Of a stretch of 64,000 nucleotides of DNA, positions 8,233 to 16,187 are shown in pieces. The stretch is from Streptomonospora nanhaiensis (GTDB taxonomy: Bacteria; Actinomycetota; Actinomycetes; Streptosporangiales; Streptosporangiaceae). Below the pieces are notes generated by a model, which saw nothing but the letters and a program-made list of their open reading frames with translations, did not search any database and was not told the origin of the DNA. Position 1 is the stretch's first letter. Each line of letters begins with the position of its first letter. The DNA lies in NCBI RefSeq assembly GCF_026642255.1, contig NZ_CP113264.1, forward strand, positions 806,001 to 870,000, read 5' to 3'. The translations under genes and the position numbers were made by a program.

Positions 8233-9477
8233 TTGCCACGCTCCAGACGTTCCACGCTCAGATCCGTGGTCAAGTGGGGGCTCGTGGGTCTGGTGACCAC
8301 CCAGGTCGCGGTCGCCGCGACCCTCATGGGGATCAACCACTGGCGCAGGAAGGTGCGGCCGCACCGCGCGAACTTCCCCCGGACCGCCCCCGCCGAACTG
8401 CCGGTCGGCGACACCGCCGCCACCGTGTACACCTACGGCGAGGACGTGTTCGAGGACATGCTCGCGGCGATCCGGGGCGCCCGCCGCCGGGTCCTGTTCG
8501 AGTCCTACATCATCAAGGACGACCGGGTCGGCCACCGGTTCAAGCAGGCGCTCATCGAGGCGGCCCACCGGGGCGTCGAGGTGTACGTCGTCTACGACGG
8601 CTTCGCCAACCTCGTGGTCCCCCGGTCGTTCTACCGCTTCCCCGACAGCGTGAAGGTCCTGCGCTACCCGGCGTTCCGGCCGGGCGTGCTCCTCCTGAAC
8701 GTCCGCAAGTCCGGCCGCGACCACCGCAAGATCCTCACCGTCGACGGGGAGGTGGGGTTCGTCGGCGGCTACAACGTCGGGTCGCTGTACGCCACCGAGT
8801 GGCGCGACACCCACCTCCGGGTGTCCGGCCCGGCGGTGTGGGAGCTGGAGAACGCGTTCGCGGACTTCTGGAACATGAACCGCCGGGGCGGACACCCGGA
8901 ACTGGTGGGGCTGGGGGAAGCGGAGTGGAACCCGCGGTTCCGTGTGCACCGCAACGTGCCCGAGCAGCTCATCTACCCCATCCGGGCCATGTTCCTGGAG
9001 GCCATCGACCGGGCCAAGGACCGGGTGCTGTTCACCCAGGCCTACTTCATCCCCGACCGCGAGCTCCAGCGGGCGCTGATCGACGCCGCCGAGCGCGGGG
9101 TCGACGTCAACATCCTCGTCCCGGAGAACTCCAACCACATCATCGCCGACTGGCTGGCCCGCGGGCTGTACTCGGCGCTCCTGGGCGGCGGGGTGCGGCT
9201 GTGGCTGTACCAGGACGCCATGGTGCACGCCAAGACGGCGACGGTGGACGGCCGCTGGTCGACGGTCGGCACGGCCAACGTCGACCGGCTGAGCCTGACC
9301 GGGAACTACGAGATCAACGTGGAGATCTTCGACGAGCACGTGGCGGCTCACCTGGAGGACGTCTTCGCCAAGGACCTCACCAACTGCCGGGAGCTGACCG
9401 CCGAGGAGTGGCGGAGCCGGCCGTTCGCGGCCAAGTTCAGCGAGGTCGTGCTCGCACCCTGGCGCCCGTTCCTCTGA
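8233..9477 (+). CDS. Phospholipase D-family protein (cardiolipin synthase-like)
   Basis: A 414-residue protein with an N-terminal basic stretch and one transmembrane helix (residues about 14-33, GLVGLVTTQVAVAATLMGI), then two HKD motifs: DHRKILTVDGEVGFVGG and MVHAKTATVDGRWSTVG. These supply the histidine nucleophile and general acid for phosphatidyl transfer. The size and paired HKD layout fit bacterial cardiolipin synthases, acting at the membrane on phosphatidylglycerol or phosphatidyl donors. Start chosen at TTG 8233 with GGAGG 5 bases upstream; an ATG at 8152 has no site and adds an unlikely Arg/Pro-rich leader. Confidence 0.8.
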   Translation: MPRSRRSTLRSVVKWGLVGLVTTQVAVAATLMGINHWRRKVRPHRANFPRTAPAELPVGDTAATVYTYGEDVFEDMLAAIRGARRRVLFESYIIKDDRVGHRFKQALIEAAHRGVEVYVVYDGFANLVVPRSFYRFPDSVKVLRYPAFRPGVLLLNVRKSGRDHRKILTVDGEVGFVGGYNVGSLYATEWRDTHLRVSGPAVWELENAFADFWNMNRRGGHPELVGLGEAEWNPRFRVHRNVPEQLIYPIRAMFLEAIDRAKDRVLFTQAYFIPDRELQRALIDAAERGVDVNILVPENSNHIIADWLARGLYSALLGGGVRLWLYQDAMVHAKTATVDGRWSTVGTANVDRLSLTGNYEINVEIFDEHVAAHLEDVFAKDLTNCRELTAEEWRSRPFAAKFSEVVLAPWRPFL

Positions 9478-9580
9478 GGGCGCCGCTTCCGGCGGTGGAG
9501 GTCCGGCGGATCGGCCGCGGCGCCGCCGCCGTTCCCGTCCCGTCCCGTCCCGAGTCCGTGCGCGGCGCCGGGTGGGCGGG

Positions 9581-9805
9581 TCAGCTGCGGCGGCGCTTGG
9601 GCGGCGGCCCCAGCCTGGTCGTGAAGAAGGGGTCCGGATCCGCCTTCCGGGGCCTGGGGCCGCCCCAGTGCTGCGGACCGGGGTGCGGTGTGCGGTGGAG
9701 CGCGTTGGCGATGGCCGAGGCGGATCCGCCCCGCTGCCGGGAGGGCGGGCCGGTCTCCTCGTCCCCGTCCGGCCCCTCGTCGGGGGCGTGGTCCCCGTCT
9801 GTCAT
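9581..9805 (-). CDS. Small hypothetical protein
   Basis: A 74-residue open frame convergent with the phospholipase D gene. It starts at ATG 9805 behind a G-rich stretch (GGGGGGT). The product is very acidic at first (MTDGDHAPDEGPDGDEETG) and ends basic (PPKRRRS), with SAIANALHR in the middle; it looks disordered. No family is recognised. Kept because start, ribosome site and codon bias are plausible and no better frame covers the stretch, but it could be spurious. Confidence 0.4.
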   Translation of the reverse strand: MTDGDHAPDEGPDGDEETGPPSRQRGGSASAIANALHRTPHPGPQHWGGPRPRKADPDPFFTTRLGPPPKRRRS

Positions 9806-10020
9806 CCGAATACCCCCCGACCTGCTGTGACGTCTGCTCCGACCGGTCCATCATCGATCGGCGGGGGCGAATTGTCATGCCGACACGGGGGCCGGCGCGC
9901 GACCTTCTGCCGGGGGAGGCCGCCCTCCGCCGGGACGGGCGCCGGCGGAGGGGCCGAGCCGGGGGCCGCGGCATGGCGGGCATGTTTCCATAACATGAAA
10001 TCCGCATGACGGCCAGACCG

Positions 10021-10049
10021 TTGACACCCCGTGGGCGGCGTTCTACCTT
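10021..10049 (+). promoter_or_regulatory. Strong housekeeping-type promoter of the pectate lyase gene
   Basis: TTGACA (10021-10026), a 17-base spacer, and TACCTT (10044-10049). The perfect -35 with optimal spacing is unusual for such GC-rich DNA. The predicted start falls at the LacI-type palindrome just downstream. Confidence 0.75.
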
Positions 10050-10056
10050 CTGTGCT

Positions 10057-10068
10057 GAAAGCGCTTTC
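10057..10068 (+). promoter_or_regulatory. LacI-family operator palindrome
   Basis: GAAAGCGCTTTC is a perfect 12-base palindrome with the central CG typical of LacI/GalR operators. It overlaps the predicted transcription start of the pectate lyase gene, where a bound repressor would block initiation. A one-mismatch version lies past the gene (11609-11620). No lacI gene is in the window, so the regulator acts in trans. Confidence 0.75.
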
Positions 10069-10225
10069 CAACAGAAGGGAAGACCTCGACCGGCGCCACG
10101 GCGGCGGCCGGGGCAGGCGCGACCCGCGCGGCGGACGCGGGCCCCGGCACCCCGGGGACGGTCCGGACGCCGCGGCGGGACGGTTCCACCCCCCTCGGAC
10201 CCTCGGACGAAGTCGGAGAAGAAGA

Positions 10226-11404
10226 ATGCGAACCAGACCCCTCATCGCGTGCGCCGGCCTGCTGGCGGCGGCGCTCGGCGTCACCTCCGCCGGCGCGGCG
10301 CAGGCCGAGCCGACCCCCCTGGCGGACACCGTGCTGTACGCGTCGCCGGACGGCGACGACGGCGCGGGCGGCACGGAGTCGGACCCGACCACCCTGACCT
10401 CCGCGATCGACCGCATCAGCGCGGGCGGGACGGTCTACCTGCAGGGCGGCGTCTACGACCTCCCCGACACGGTCACCCTCCCGGAGGGCTCCGGCGGCTC
10501 CTCCGGCGCCCCCACCGAGCTCTTCGCCGCCCCCGGTGAGAGCCCCGTCCTGGACTTCTCCGCCCAGAGCGAGGACCCGGCCAACCGGGGGCTCGCCCTG
10601 GAGGGCTCCCACTGGCACATCCGCGGGATCGTCGTCCAGAACGCCGGCGACAACGGCATCTTCATCAGCGGGAGCGACAACGTCGTCGAGCGCACGGTGA
10701 CGCGCTCCAACCGCGACACGGGGCTCCAGATCTCCCGCCGGACCTCCGACACCCCCGAGAGCGAGTGGCCCGCGAACAACCTGGTCGTGAGCACGGTGTC
10801 CCACGACAACGTCGACTCCGACGGCGAGGACGCCGACGGCTTCGCGGCCAAGCTCACCTCGGGTCCCGGGAACGTCTTCCGGGACACCGTGGCCCACAAC
10901 AACATCGACGACGGCTGGGACCTCTACACCAAGTCCGACACCGGCCCCATCGGTGCCGTGACCGTCGAGGACTCCCTCGCCTACGGGAACGGCACCCTCA
11001 GCGACGGCTCCCAGGCGGGCGACGGCGACCGCAACGGCTTCAAGCTCGGGGGCGAGGACATCGGGGTGGACCACGTCATCCGGGGCAACATCGCCTACGA
11101 CAACGGCAAGCACGGGTTCACGTACAACCGCAACGTCGGCTCGATGACGGTGTCGGACAACATCTCCATCGGCAGCGAGGAGCGCAACTTCAACTTCGAC
11201 GGCGGCTCCTCGGTGTTCCGCGGCAACACCTCGTGCGACAGCGGCTCCAACGACCGGATCATCGGCGACTCCGACGGCTCGAACCAGTTCTGGTCCGGCT
11301 CCGACGGCCCCCGGTGCTCGTCCTACGACGGGGACCTGGACTGGTCCTTCGACGACGACGGCACCCTCGTCGTCACCTTCGGCGGCACCCCGGTGACGCG
11401 ATAG
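10226..11404 (+). CDS. Secreted pectate lyase-like parallel beta-helix protein (PL9-type)
   Basis: A 392-residue precursor with a Sec signal peptide (MRTRPLIACAGLLAAALG..., probable cleavage after AQA at residue 27). The mature part is a right-handed beta-helix: repeated short strands with N and D turns (GIVVQNAGDNGIFISGSDN, NNIDDGWDLYTKSDTG, RNGFKLGGEDIG). The asparagine-rich turns and the DGWDLYTKSD and NGFKLGG motifs resemble family 9 polysaccharide lyases, which cleave polygalacturonate by beta-elimination with calcium. Likely secreted to degrade plant pectin. Promoter and LacI-type operator lie upstream, so expression is probably induced by a sugar breakdown product. Family assignment is by motif memory only. 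Confidence 0.8.
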   Translation: MRTRPLIACAGLLAAALGVTSAGAAQAEPTPLADTVLYASPDGDDGAGGTESDPTTLTSAIDRISAGGTVYLQGGVYDLPDTVTLPEGSGGSSGAPTELFAAPGESPVLDFSAQSEDPANRGLALEGSHWHIRGIVVQNAGDNGIFISGSDNVVERTVTRSNRDTGLQISRRTSDTPESEWPANNLVVSTVSHDNVDSDGEDADGFAAKLTSGPGNVFRDTVAHNNIDDGWDLYTKSDTGPIGAVTVEDSLAYGNGTLSDGSQAGDGDRNGFKLGGEDIGVDHVIRGNIAYDNGKHGFTYNRNVGSMTVSDNISIGSEERNFNFDGGSSVFRGNTSCDSGSNDRIIGDSDGSNQFWSGSDGPRCSSYDGDLDWSFDDDGTLVVTFGGTPVTR

Positions 11405-11512
11405 GAGGGGGCCCCGGGCGCGCCGCACCGCCGGATCCCGGCTCTCCGACGGACGCGCGCACCGGCCCCTGAGGCCGCGGACCCGTGCACGCACGCCGGT
11501 CCGGCCCCCACC

Positions 11513-11547
11513 GCCCGTCCGGCGCCCTCCGGGGCGGCCGGACGGGC
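11513..11547 (+). terminator. Terminator hairpin after pectate lyase
   Basis: A perfect 11-base-pair stem (GCCCGTCCGGC at 11513-11523 with GCCGGACGGGC at 11537-11547) and a 13-base loop, followed by CTTTC. It lies about 110 bases past the pectate lyase stop. Confidence 0.6.
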
Positions 11548-11608
11548 CTTTCGCCGCACCGCCGCCGCGCGGAGGCGTCCACGCGGGGAAGACGCCCCCG
11601 GCGGCGGG

Positions 11609-11620
11609 GAGAGCGCTTTC
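11609..11620. promoter_or_regulatory. Degenerate LacI-type operator
   Basis: GAGAGCGCTTTC differs by one base from the perfect palindrome at 10057. It lies downstream of the pectate lyase gene, between it and a convergent SUKH gene. It could be an auxiliary looping site or chance. Confidence 0.35.
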
Positions 11621-11683
11621 CGTCGATCCTCCGGCCGTCGGCCCACACACGGGCGGGCATCGCGGCCCGAGGCCGGGCCCCGG

Positions 11684-12268
11684 TCAGGAGCCGACGGCGA
11701 TCCGCGGCGCCTCCGCCACGAGCGCCGCGAAGTCCCCGTACGGTTCGGGGTCCCCGCCGTCGCCGGGCCACCACGTGTAGGCCGTCCACTCGCCGTCACC
11801 GTCGGCGCTGTCGGCGTGCAGCAGCCACATGCCGCCGCTGCCCCCGTCGTCGTCGGAGATCAGCAGGCAGCGCTCCAGTACGCGGAGCCGGTCGGCGAAG
11901 TGGCCCATGTGCGGTTCCGACCACCAGGAGTAGAGCTGGGGGTCCTCCTCGGGGAACCAGCCGATCCTCTCCACCGGGAGCAGGTCGAAGGTGTAGGCCA
12001 GGGTGCTCCAGCCGTTGCTGACCAGGAGGAAGTTCCGGTAGGACGGCGGCAGCGACACGCCCAGGCGCTCCTCCGCGGCGAGGACGGCCTCCTCGGCGGC
12101 CGGCTCGTACCCGAGCCAGCGGTTCTCGCGCTGGGCGGGGCTCACCATCCACTCGGCCCTGTCCTCGGCCTCCGCCGTGCGCAGGTAGGCGGAGTCCAGG
12201 AACTCGGAACTGTGTTCGTTCAGGAACGCGCGCCACCGGACCGCGGTCCTCGGCGGGGAGGGGTCCAT
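11684..12268 (-). CDS. SMI1/KNR4 (SUKH) family protein
   Basis: A 194-residue cytoplasmic protein with the SUKH core: EEAVLAAEERLGVSLPPSYRNFLLVSNGW (residues about 64-92), then FDLLPVERIGWFPEEDP, the ISDDDGGSGGMWLL strand and AYTWWPGDGGDP. SUKH proteins often serve as immunity proteins against contact-dependent toxins, but in actinomycetes many are solitary. No toxin gene adjoins it. Start ATG 12268. Convergent with the pectate lyase gene; tRNA-Arg lies upstream on the same strand. Confidence 0.8.
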   Translation of the reverse strand: MDPSPPRTAVRWRAFLNEHSSEFLDSAYLRTAEAEDRAEWMVSPAQRENRWLGYEPAAEEAVLAAEERLGVSLPPSYRNFLLVSNGWSTLAYTFDLLPVERIGWFPEEDPQLYSWWSEPHMGHFADRLRVLERCLLISDDDGGSGGMWLLHADSADGDGEWTAYTWWPGDGGDPEPYGDFAALVAEAPRIAVGS

Positions 12269-12433
12269 GTCGGTCGTCCTTCGGGGGTCGGGGGCTCGGG
12301 AGTGTCGACGATTCTCGCACCCCCGCGTCGCCGCCGTACCTGCCGGACGGGGCGGGAGGAAGCCGCCGTTGCGCGACGGCCGACAGGGTTCCGCGGACCG
12401 GGTGGACCGGGATCCGGAGCAGGCCCTGGAAGC

Positions 12434-12469
12434 GGATCGGGGTCCCTCCCGAAGGAGGGACCCCGATCC
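12434..12469 (-). terminator. Terminator hairpin downstream of tRNA-Arg
   Basis: A perfect 16-base-pair stem (GGATCGGGGTCCCTCC, 12434-12449) closed by a CGAA tetraloop, beginning 8 bases past the tRNA 3' end. There is no U run, as is common in actinobacteria. Confidence 0.7.
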
Positions 12470-12476
12470 ACACGTG

Positions 12477-12549
12477 CGGCCCCAGCAGGATTCGAACCTG
12501 CGACACCCGCTTTAGGAGAGCGGTGCTCTATCCCCTGAGCTATGGAGCC
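12477..12549 (-). tRNA. tRNA-Arg (anticodon CCU)
   Basis: A 73-nucleotide cloverleaf on the minus strand: acceptor GGCTCCA/TGGGGCC (one G-T), D arm GCTC/GAGC, anticodon stem CCGCT/AGCGG with loop CTCCTAA (anticodon CCT), T arm GCAGG-TTCGAAT-CCTGC. CCA is not encoded. It reads AGG codons, which are rare in this genome. Confidence 0.95.
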
Positions 12550-12966
12550 ATGGGTTCGGCGGAGGTATGCGTTGCCCCGCCGCAGGGCCAAGCCTAACCC
12601 AGGATAGAGGTGAATGGGGTGTCGGACCGTGTTCCCGGGGTGTGACTGGGGGACTCTGCGTGCATGGCGGAGTACGCTGACCTACGATTGGTTGTCCTGG
12701 CGCGTTGTGACGTTGTTCATGACGCGTGGTGCGTCATGGCCGGATATGTGCGCCGATCGCCCTGAAGGGCGGGTCGGAGTGAGGCCCGCACAGTGATGAC
12801 CAGGTACTTCACCGACGGCCGGGGAAGACGGCGGCGGGACGGGCGCGAGCCCGCACCGCGTCCGCTTCCTCCGGCGCAACGGTTCCGTGTGTCCGCATGT
12901 GGACATGTAGTACGTTCCTTGCGGTCACGGGTAGGTGTTCGAGGAAAAGCAGCCGGAGGATCATTC
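12550..12966. other. Intergenic region upstream of the M15 peptidase gene
   Basis: A 417-base region between tRNA-Arg and the peptidase start. It contains an 8-base inverted repeat (12718-12738, CATGACGC-N5-GCGTCATG) and a short GCCCT-GA-AGGGC hairpin near 12758. I see no convincing gene. Long leaders before cell-wall hydrolases can hold c-di-AMP riboswitches, but I could not match the conserved core here. Confidence 0.4.
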
Positions 12967-14073
12967 GTGCCGTTCACTTCTGATCCGGCGCGGCGCAGGT
13001 CCCGCGTGCCGGATGGCGGCGGGGCGCTCACCGCGTTCGCGGCGTTCCAGCGTGTCCGTTGCGTCCAGGCGCTGACGCTCGTGCTGGTCACCGCTCTGCT
13101 CGTCGTCCCCGTCCACCCTGCCGCGCTGGCGCCGGCCGCGGCCGACCTGGACGAGTTCCGCGAGCGGGCGGAGGCGTCCTCGCAGGAGCTGGAGGAGGCC
13201 ACCGAGCGCCACGTCGAGCGCCAGGAGGAGTTGGAGTCCGCCCAGGAGGAGCTGGTCTCCACGCTCCACGAGCTCCAGCAGACCGAGCTCGAACTCGGTG
13301 AGATGCGCGAGCCCCTGGCCACCCTCGCCAGCACCCTGTACCAGCAGCCCGACGGCGGCCTGCTCACCATGCTGACGTCGGGCACGCTCGACGACGACCT
13401 CCAGACGCAGTCCTACGCGGCGAAGATCTCCGAGAACAACCAGGCGCTCATCCAGGACGCCACCGACCTCCGCGAGGAGCAGGTCGAGCTGGCGAGCCAG
13501 GCGCAGGAGCTCCAGACCACCACCCAGCTGGAACAGGTGGAGCTCGCGGCGGAGGTCGAGGAGCTGCGCGAGCAGTCCGAGACGAGCATGAACGAGCTCG
13601 TCCAGGAGCTGGAGGACCGGGGCATCGACCCGGACGCCTACATGGCCGCCGCGGACTGCGACCCCTCGGCGGCGTCGAGGGCGAACGGCTCGCCCAACGG
13701 CCTGCTGCCGTCCGACGCCCTGTGCGACCTGTACGACGACAAGCAGCTGCGCGCCGACGCCGCGGTCGACTTCCTCGAACTCAACATGAGGTACGTGACG
13801 GAGTTCGGCGAAAACATCTGCATCACCAGCGCCTACCGCGACCTGCCCAACCAGCACCGCGTCTACGCGCAGGAGCCGCCCGGCTTCGCCGCAGTCCCCG
13901 GCACGAGCAACCACGGCCTGGGGCAGGCGATCGACCTGGGCTGCGGGATCCAGAACTTCAGGTCCGAGCGCTGGAACTGGATGGAGGCCAACGGGGCCGA
14001 CTTCGGCTGGCACCATCCCGCCTGGGCGAAGTCCAGTCCCTTCGAGCCCTGGCACTGGGAGTACAGCAGGTGA
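12967..14073 (+). CDS. Secreted M15-family D-alanyl-D-alanine carboxypeptidase with coiled-coil N-terminus
   Basis: A 368-residue exported protein. After a signal-anchor segment (ALTLVLVTALLVVPVHPAAL, residues about 37-56) comes a long coiled coil rich in Glu, Gln and Leu (about 60-225), as in FtsEX-type or PcsB-like hydrolase regulators. The C-terminal VanY-like metallopeptidase has ITSAYRDLPNQHRVYA, the zinc-binding NHGLGQAIDLGCG (His and Asp) and EPWHWEYSR (Glu base and His). It should trim peptidoglycan stem peptides outside the membrane; the coiled coil may position or inhibit it. Start GTG 12967 with GGAGG 7 bases upstream; longer in-frame starts have none. Confidence 0.85.
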   Translation: MPFTSDPARRRSRVPDGGGALTAFAAFQRVRCVQALTLVLVTALLVVPVHPAALAPAAADLDEFRERAEASSQELEEATERHVERQEELESAQEELVSTLHELQQTELELGEMREPLATLASTLYQQPDGGLLTMLTSGTLDDDLQTQSYAAKISENNQALIQDATDLREEQVELASQAQELQTTTQLEQVELAAEVEELREQSETSMNELVQELEDRGIDPDAYMAAADCDPSAASRANGSPNGLLPSDALCDLYDDKQLRADAAVDFLELNMRYVTEFGENICITSAYRDLPNQHRVYAQEPPGFAAVPGTSNHGLGQAIDLGCGIQNFRSERWNWMEANGADFGWHHPAWAKSSPFEPWHWEYSR

Positions 14074-14078
14074 CCCCC

Positions 14079-14104
14079 GGGGGCGGCCCGCACGGGCCGC
14101 CCCC
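14079..14104. terminator. Terminator hairpin between the M15 peptidase and mscL
   Basis: A perfect 11-base-pair stem (GGGGGCGGCCC / GGGCCGCCCCC) with a 4-base loop, starting 5 bases after the peptidase stop. It lies between convergent genes and may serve both. Confidence 0.65.
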
Positions 14105-14175
14105 GACCTGTGTCCGGGCCGTTCACGGCCTCCCGCGCGGCAGGGAGGAGGGACCGTGGCCCGGCCCCGGAACGG

Positions 14176-14580
14176 TCAGACGGTCTCCGGCACGACCTCG
14201 CTCGTGCAGTGGGAGCACCGGGACGCCTTCTTGTCGATGTCGACGCAGCAGTAGGGGCAGGCCCGGGTGGTGGCCTCCTCGGCCTTGACGAACCTCTCCA
14301 TGAGCTTGCCGAGCGGCAGGACGATCAGGAAGTACAGGACCGCGGCGGTGATCAGGAACGAGATCAGGGCGTCGATGAACGAGCCGTACATGAACCGGCT
14401 GCCGTTGATCTCGAAGTAGAGGTCCCCGAAGGTGGGGATGCCGCCGAAGATCCCGATCAGCGGGGTGATGAACCCCTCGGTGAACGCGGTGATGAGGTTG
14501 GCGAAGACCGTGCCGATCACGACCGCGACCGCCAGCTGCACCAGGTTTCCCTGGAGCAGGAACTTCTTGAAGCCTTCCAT
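14176..14580 (-). CDS. mscL: Large-conductance mechanosensitive channel MscL with C-terminal zinc ribbon
   Basis: A 134-residue MscL. The N-terminal amphipathic helix and TM1 are MEGFKKFLLQGNLVQLAVAV...NLITAFTEGFITPLIG; TM2 is ALISFLITAAVLYFLIVLPL. The homopentamer opens under membrane tension to release solutes on osmotic downshift. Unusually, the cytoplasmic C-terminus ends with CPYCCVDIDKKASRCSHC, two CxxC knuckles that should bind zinc and could stabilise the bundle or respond to redox state. Start ATG 14580. It stands alone, convergent with the peptidase gene. Confidence 0.92.
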   Translation of the reverse strand: MEGFKKFLLQGNLVQLAVAVVIGTVFANLITAFTEGFITPLIGIFGGIPTFGDLYFEINGSRFMYGSFIDALISFLITAAVLYFLIVLPLGKLMERFVKAEEATTRACPYCCVDIDKKASRCSHCTSEVVPETV

Positions 14581-14675
14581 GGAACAGCCCTACGTACTCG
14601 ATGTGTGTGGGAGAGCCGGGGCGTCCGAGGGGCGCTCACCGGCGCCCGCCAGCTTTCACCACCACACGTCATCGG

Positions 14676-15326
14676 TCAACCGCGAATGGTGATGGACAGG
14701 CGTGACGCCGTGGCGTGCCCCGCCAGGCTTCGGGCCTCCGCGGGCGTCGCGGCGATGAGGATCAGCGCACCTCCCCCGCCGCCCCGGTCGGACTCGGCCG
14801 GAAGGGCGAGGACGGGACGGTCGCTGACCACCTCCACGGCGGGCCCCGCGCGCACCGGGGCGAACTCGTCGGGGCTCCCCGCGGCGAGGACGTCCACCCG
14901 GCTGCCGGGGGAGAGGAGCCCGACCGCACCGGGGTCGGAGACCCGTACGGGGACGGCCACCAGGCCGGGCCCGTACGGGCCCGCGGGAGGGTCGGAGAGG
15001 CGGGCGTCGGTGATCACCTCGCCCCGGCGCACCGGGGACGTGAGGGAGAGGCCCGCCGCCTCCGTGTCGGCCGGGAGCGCGCCGTCCGGCACCGCGTCGG
15101 AGGGCAGGGGGCGCGGGGCGAGGTCGCCCGCGGCGAGCGGTGACGTGGCGTCGAGGTCCCTGGCGGCGACGAGGACGAGGCCGGCCGGCTCCGGGGGCGG
15201 GCGCACCGCCAGAACGGCGCTGAGGAGCGCGGCGGCCGCGAGGAGGGCGGCGACGACGCGCCGGTGCCGGTCCAGCAGGCGGGTGAGCGCCCGGCGGTGC
15301 CGGTAGGGGGGTGGTGCGCTGGTCAT
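14676..15326 (-). CDS. SAF-domain protein (CpaB/RcpC-like)
   Basis: A 216-residue protein with one N-terminal transmembrane helix (VVAALLAAAALLSAVLAV, about residues 23-40) and an extracytoplasmic SAF domain (LVLVAARDLDATSPLAAGDLAPRPLP, then SPVRRGEVITDARLS). A RcpC/CpaB-type tail follows (VAVPVRVSDPGAVGLLSPGSRVDVLA). CpaB proteins belong to Flp/Tad pilus assembly, but no other tad gene is near. Such solitary SAF proteins are common in actinobacteria next to fmdB and mscL, as here. The function is not established. Confidence 0.8.
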   Translation of the reverse strand: MTSAPPPYRHRRALTRLLDRHRRVVAALLAAAALLSAVLAVRPPPEPAGLVLVAARDLDATSPLAAGDLAPRPLPSDAVPDGALPADTEAAGLSLTSPVRRGEVITDARLSDPPAGPYGPGLVAVPVRVSDPGAVGLLSPGSRVDVLAAGSPDEFAPVRAGPAVEVVSDRPVLALPAESDRGGGGGALILIAATPAEARSLAGHATASRLSITIRG

Positions 15327-15433
15327 GTTCCAACGCTAGGCCGCGGCGGGGCCGTGCGGCCGTTGTCCACAGGCCGGACGTGCCGAGCGCCGCCGAGTGT
15401 TCGGCGGCGCTGCGTCGGTCAACGGCCCTGCGG

Positions 15434-15814
15434 CTAACCTGCCGCGGCGGCGGTGCTGCTGGTCGTGCTGGTGCTGGTGCTCGTGCCGGCGCCGGTGCCC
15501 GCCTTGGAGCCCGAGTCGCCGGAGGAGCTCTTGGCGTCCGTGCCGGAGGAGGCGGTGCCGCCGGACTCGGAGGAGCCGGAGTCCTTGCCGTCGCCGGAAC
15601 CGGCGTTGGACCCGGTCAGGACGGAGCTGTTGGAGGTCTTGCCGCTGTCGGTGCGGTAGAAGCCGGAGCCCTTGAAGACGATTCCCACGGCGGAGTACAC
15701 CTTGCGCAGGCGTCCCTCGCACTCGGGGCAGACGGTCAGCGCGTCGTCGCTGAAGCTCTGCACGACCTCCATCTGGGCGTCGCACTCGGTGCACGCGTAC
15801 TGGTACGTAGGCAC
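15434..15814 (-). CDS. FmdB-type zinc-ribbon protein with low-complexity tail
   Basis: A 126-residue protein starting at GTG 15814 (MPTYQYACTECDAQMEV) behind AAGGAGG. Two CxxC pairs, ACTEC and VCPEC, form the zinc ribbon typical of FmdB/YgiT-like regulatory proteins; KVYSAVGIVFKGSGFYRTD is the conserved end of the domain. The last 60 or so residues are Ser, Gly, Thr and Ala only, probably disordered. A longer in-frame ATG exists at 15895 but lacks a ribosome site. It is the gene next to the SAF-domain gene, on the same strand. Role unproven; once linked to formamidase and amidase regulation. Confidence 0.8.
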   Translation of the reverse strand: MPTYQYACTECDAQMEVVQSFSDDALTVCPECEGRLRKVYSAVGIVFKGSGFYRTDSGKTSNSSVLTGSNAGSGDGKDSGSSESGGTASSGTDAKSSSGDSGSKAGTGAGTSTSTSTTSSTAAAAG

Positions 15815-16187
15815 TGTTCCGGGTCCTCCTTGCTGGCACTCTCGCCCGTTGACTGCTAAATAGTACGCGCTCGCCGACCGGAGCCGCGACAGCACCTCGC
15901 GCCGAGCGCGCGGCAGCGGCCCAGGTGCCGGAACGGTGGCGTCGCCGGGGCGCGACCGCCAGGGACAACGCCCGGCCCGGGCGGGATAATCCCCGCCGCC
16001 ACGGGCCGGGAAGGACGCCCCGGCCGGCTGCCCGGGGCCCTCCCGGACCGCTCCTCCCCGCGAGGGCGCCCCCGGCGGGCGGTCCGCACCCCGTCCGCGG
16101 GCCGCCGTCCGTGCTCGGGCCGTCCTTCGGCGGGACCGCCACCCGGCCCGCGCGTCCGCGGGCCGCCGTCCGCGCCGGGGACCCGCG
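15815..16187. other. Intergenic stretch, no gene seen
   Basis: 373 bases of very GC-rich DNA between fmdB and the folate cyclo-ligase gene. It contains several short CCGCGGGC/GCCCGCGG self-complementary segments that could form terminators for the cyclo-ligase gene, but no convincing reading frame. Confidence 0.4.

Larger units (their letters stand above)
9806..10225 (+). other. 420-base intergenic and leader region of the pectate lyase gene
   Basis: Holds the promoter and operator described separately and a leader of about 170 bases from the predicted transcription start to the ATG at 10226. The first 200 bases show no gene. Within the leader I see GC-rich sequence but no recognisable riboswitch. 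Confidence 0.5.

Noticed and set aside
10031..10225. Longer start for the pectate lyase
   Set aside because: It would place an Arg/Gly-rich segment before a perfect signal peptide and overlap the operator.
12600..12966. Possible c-di-AMP riboswitch before the cell-wall peptidase
   Set aside because: Position is suggestive, but I could not find the conserved core; a covariance-model search would decide.
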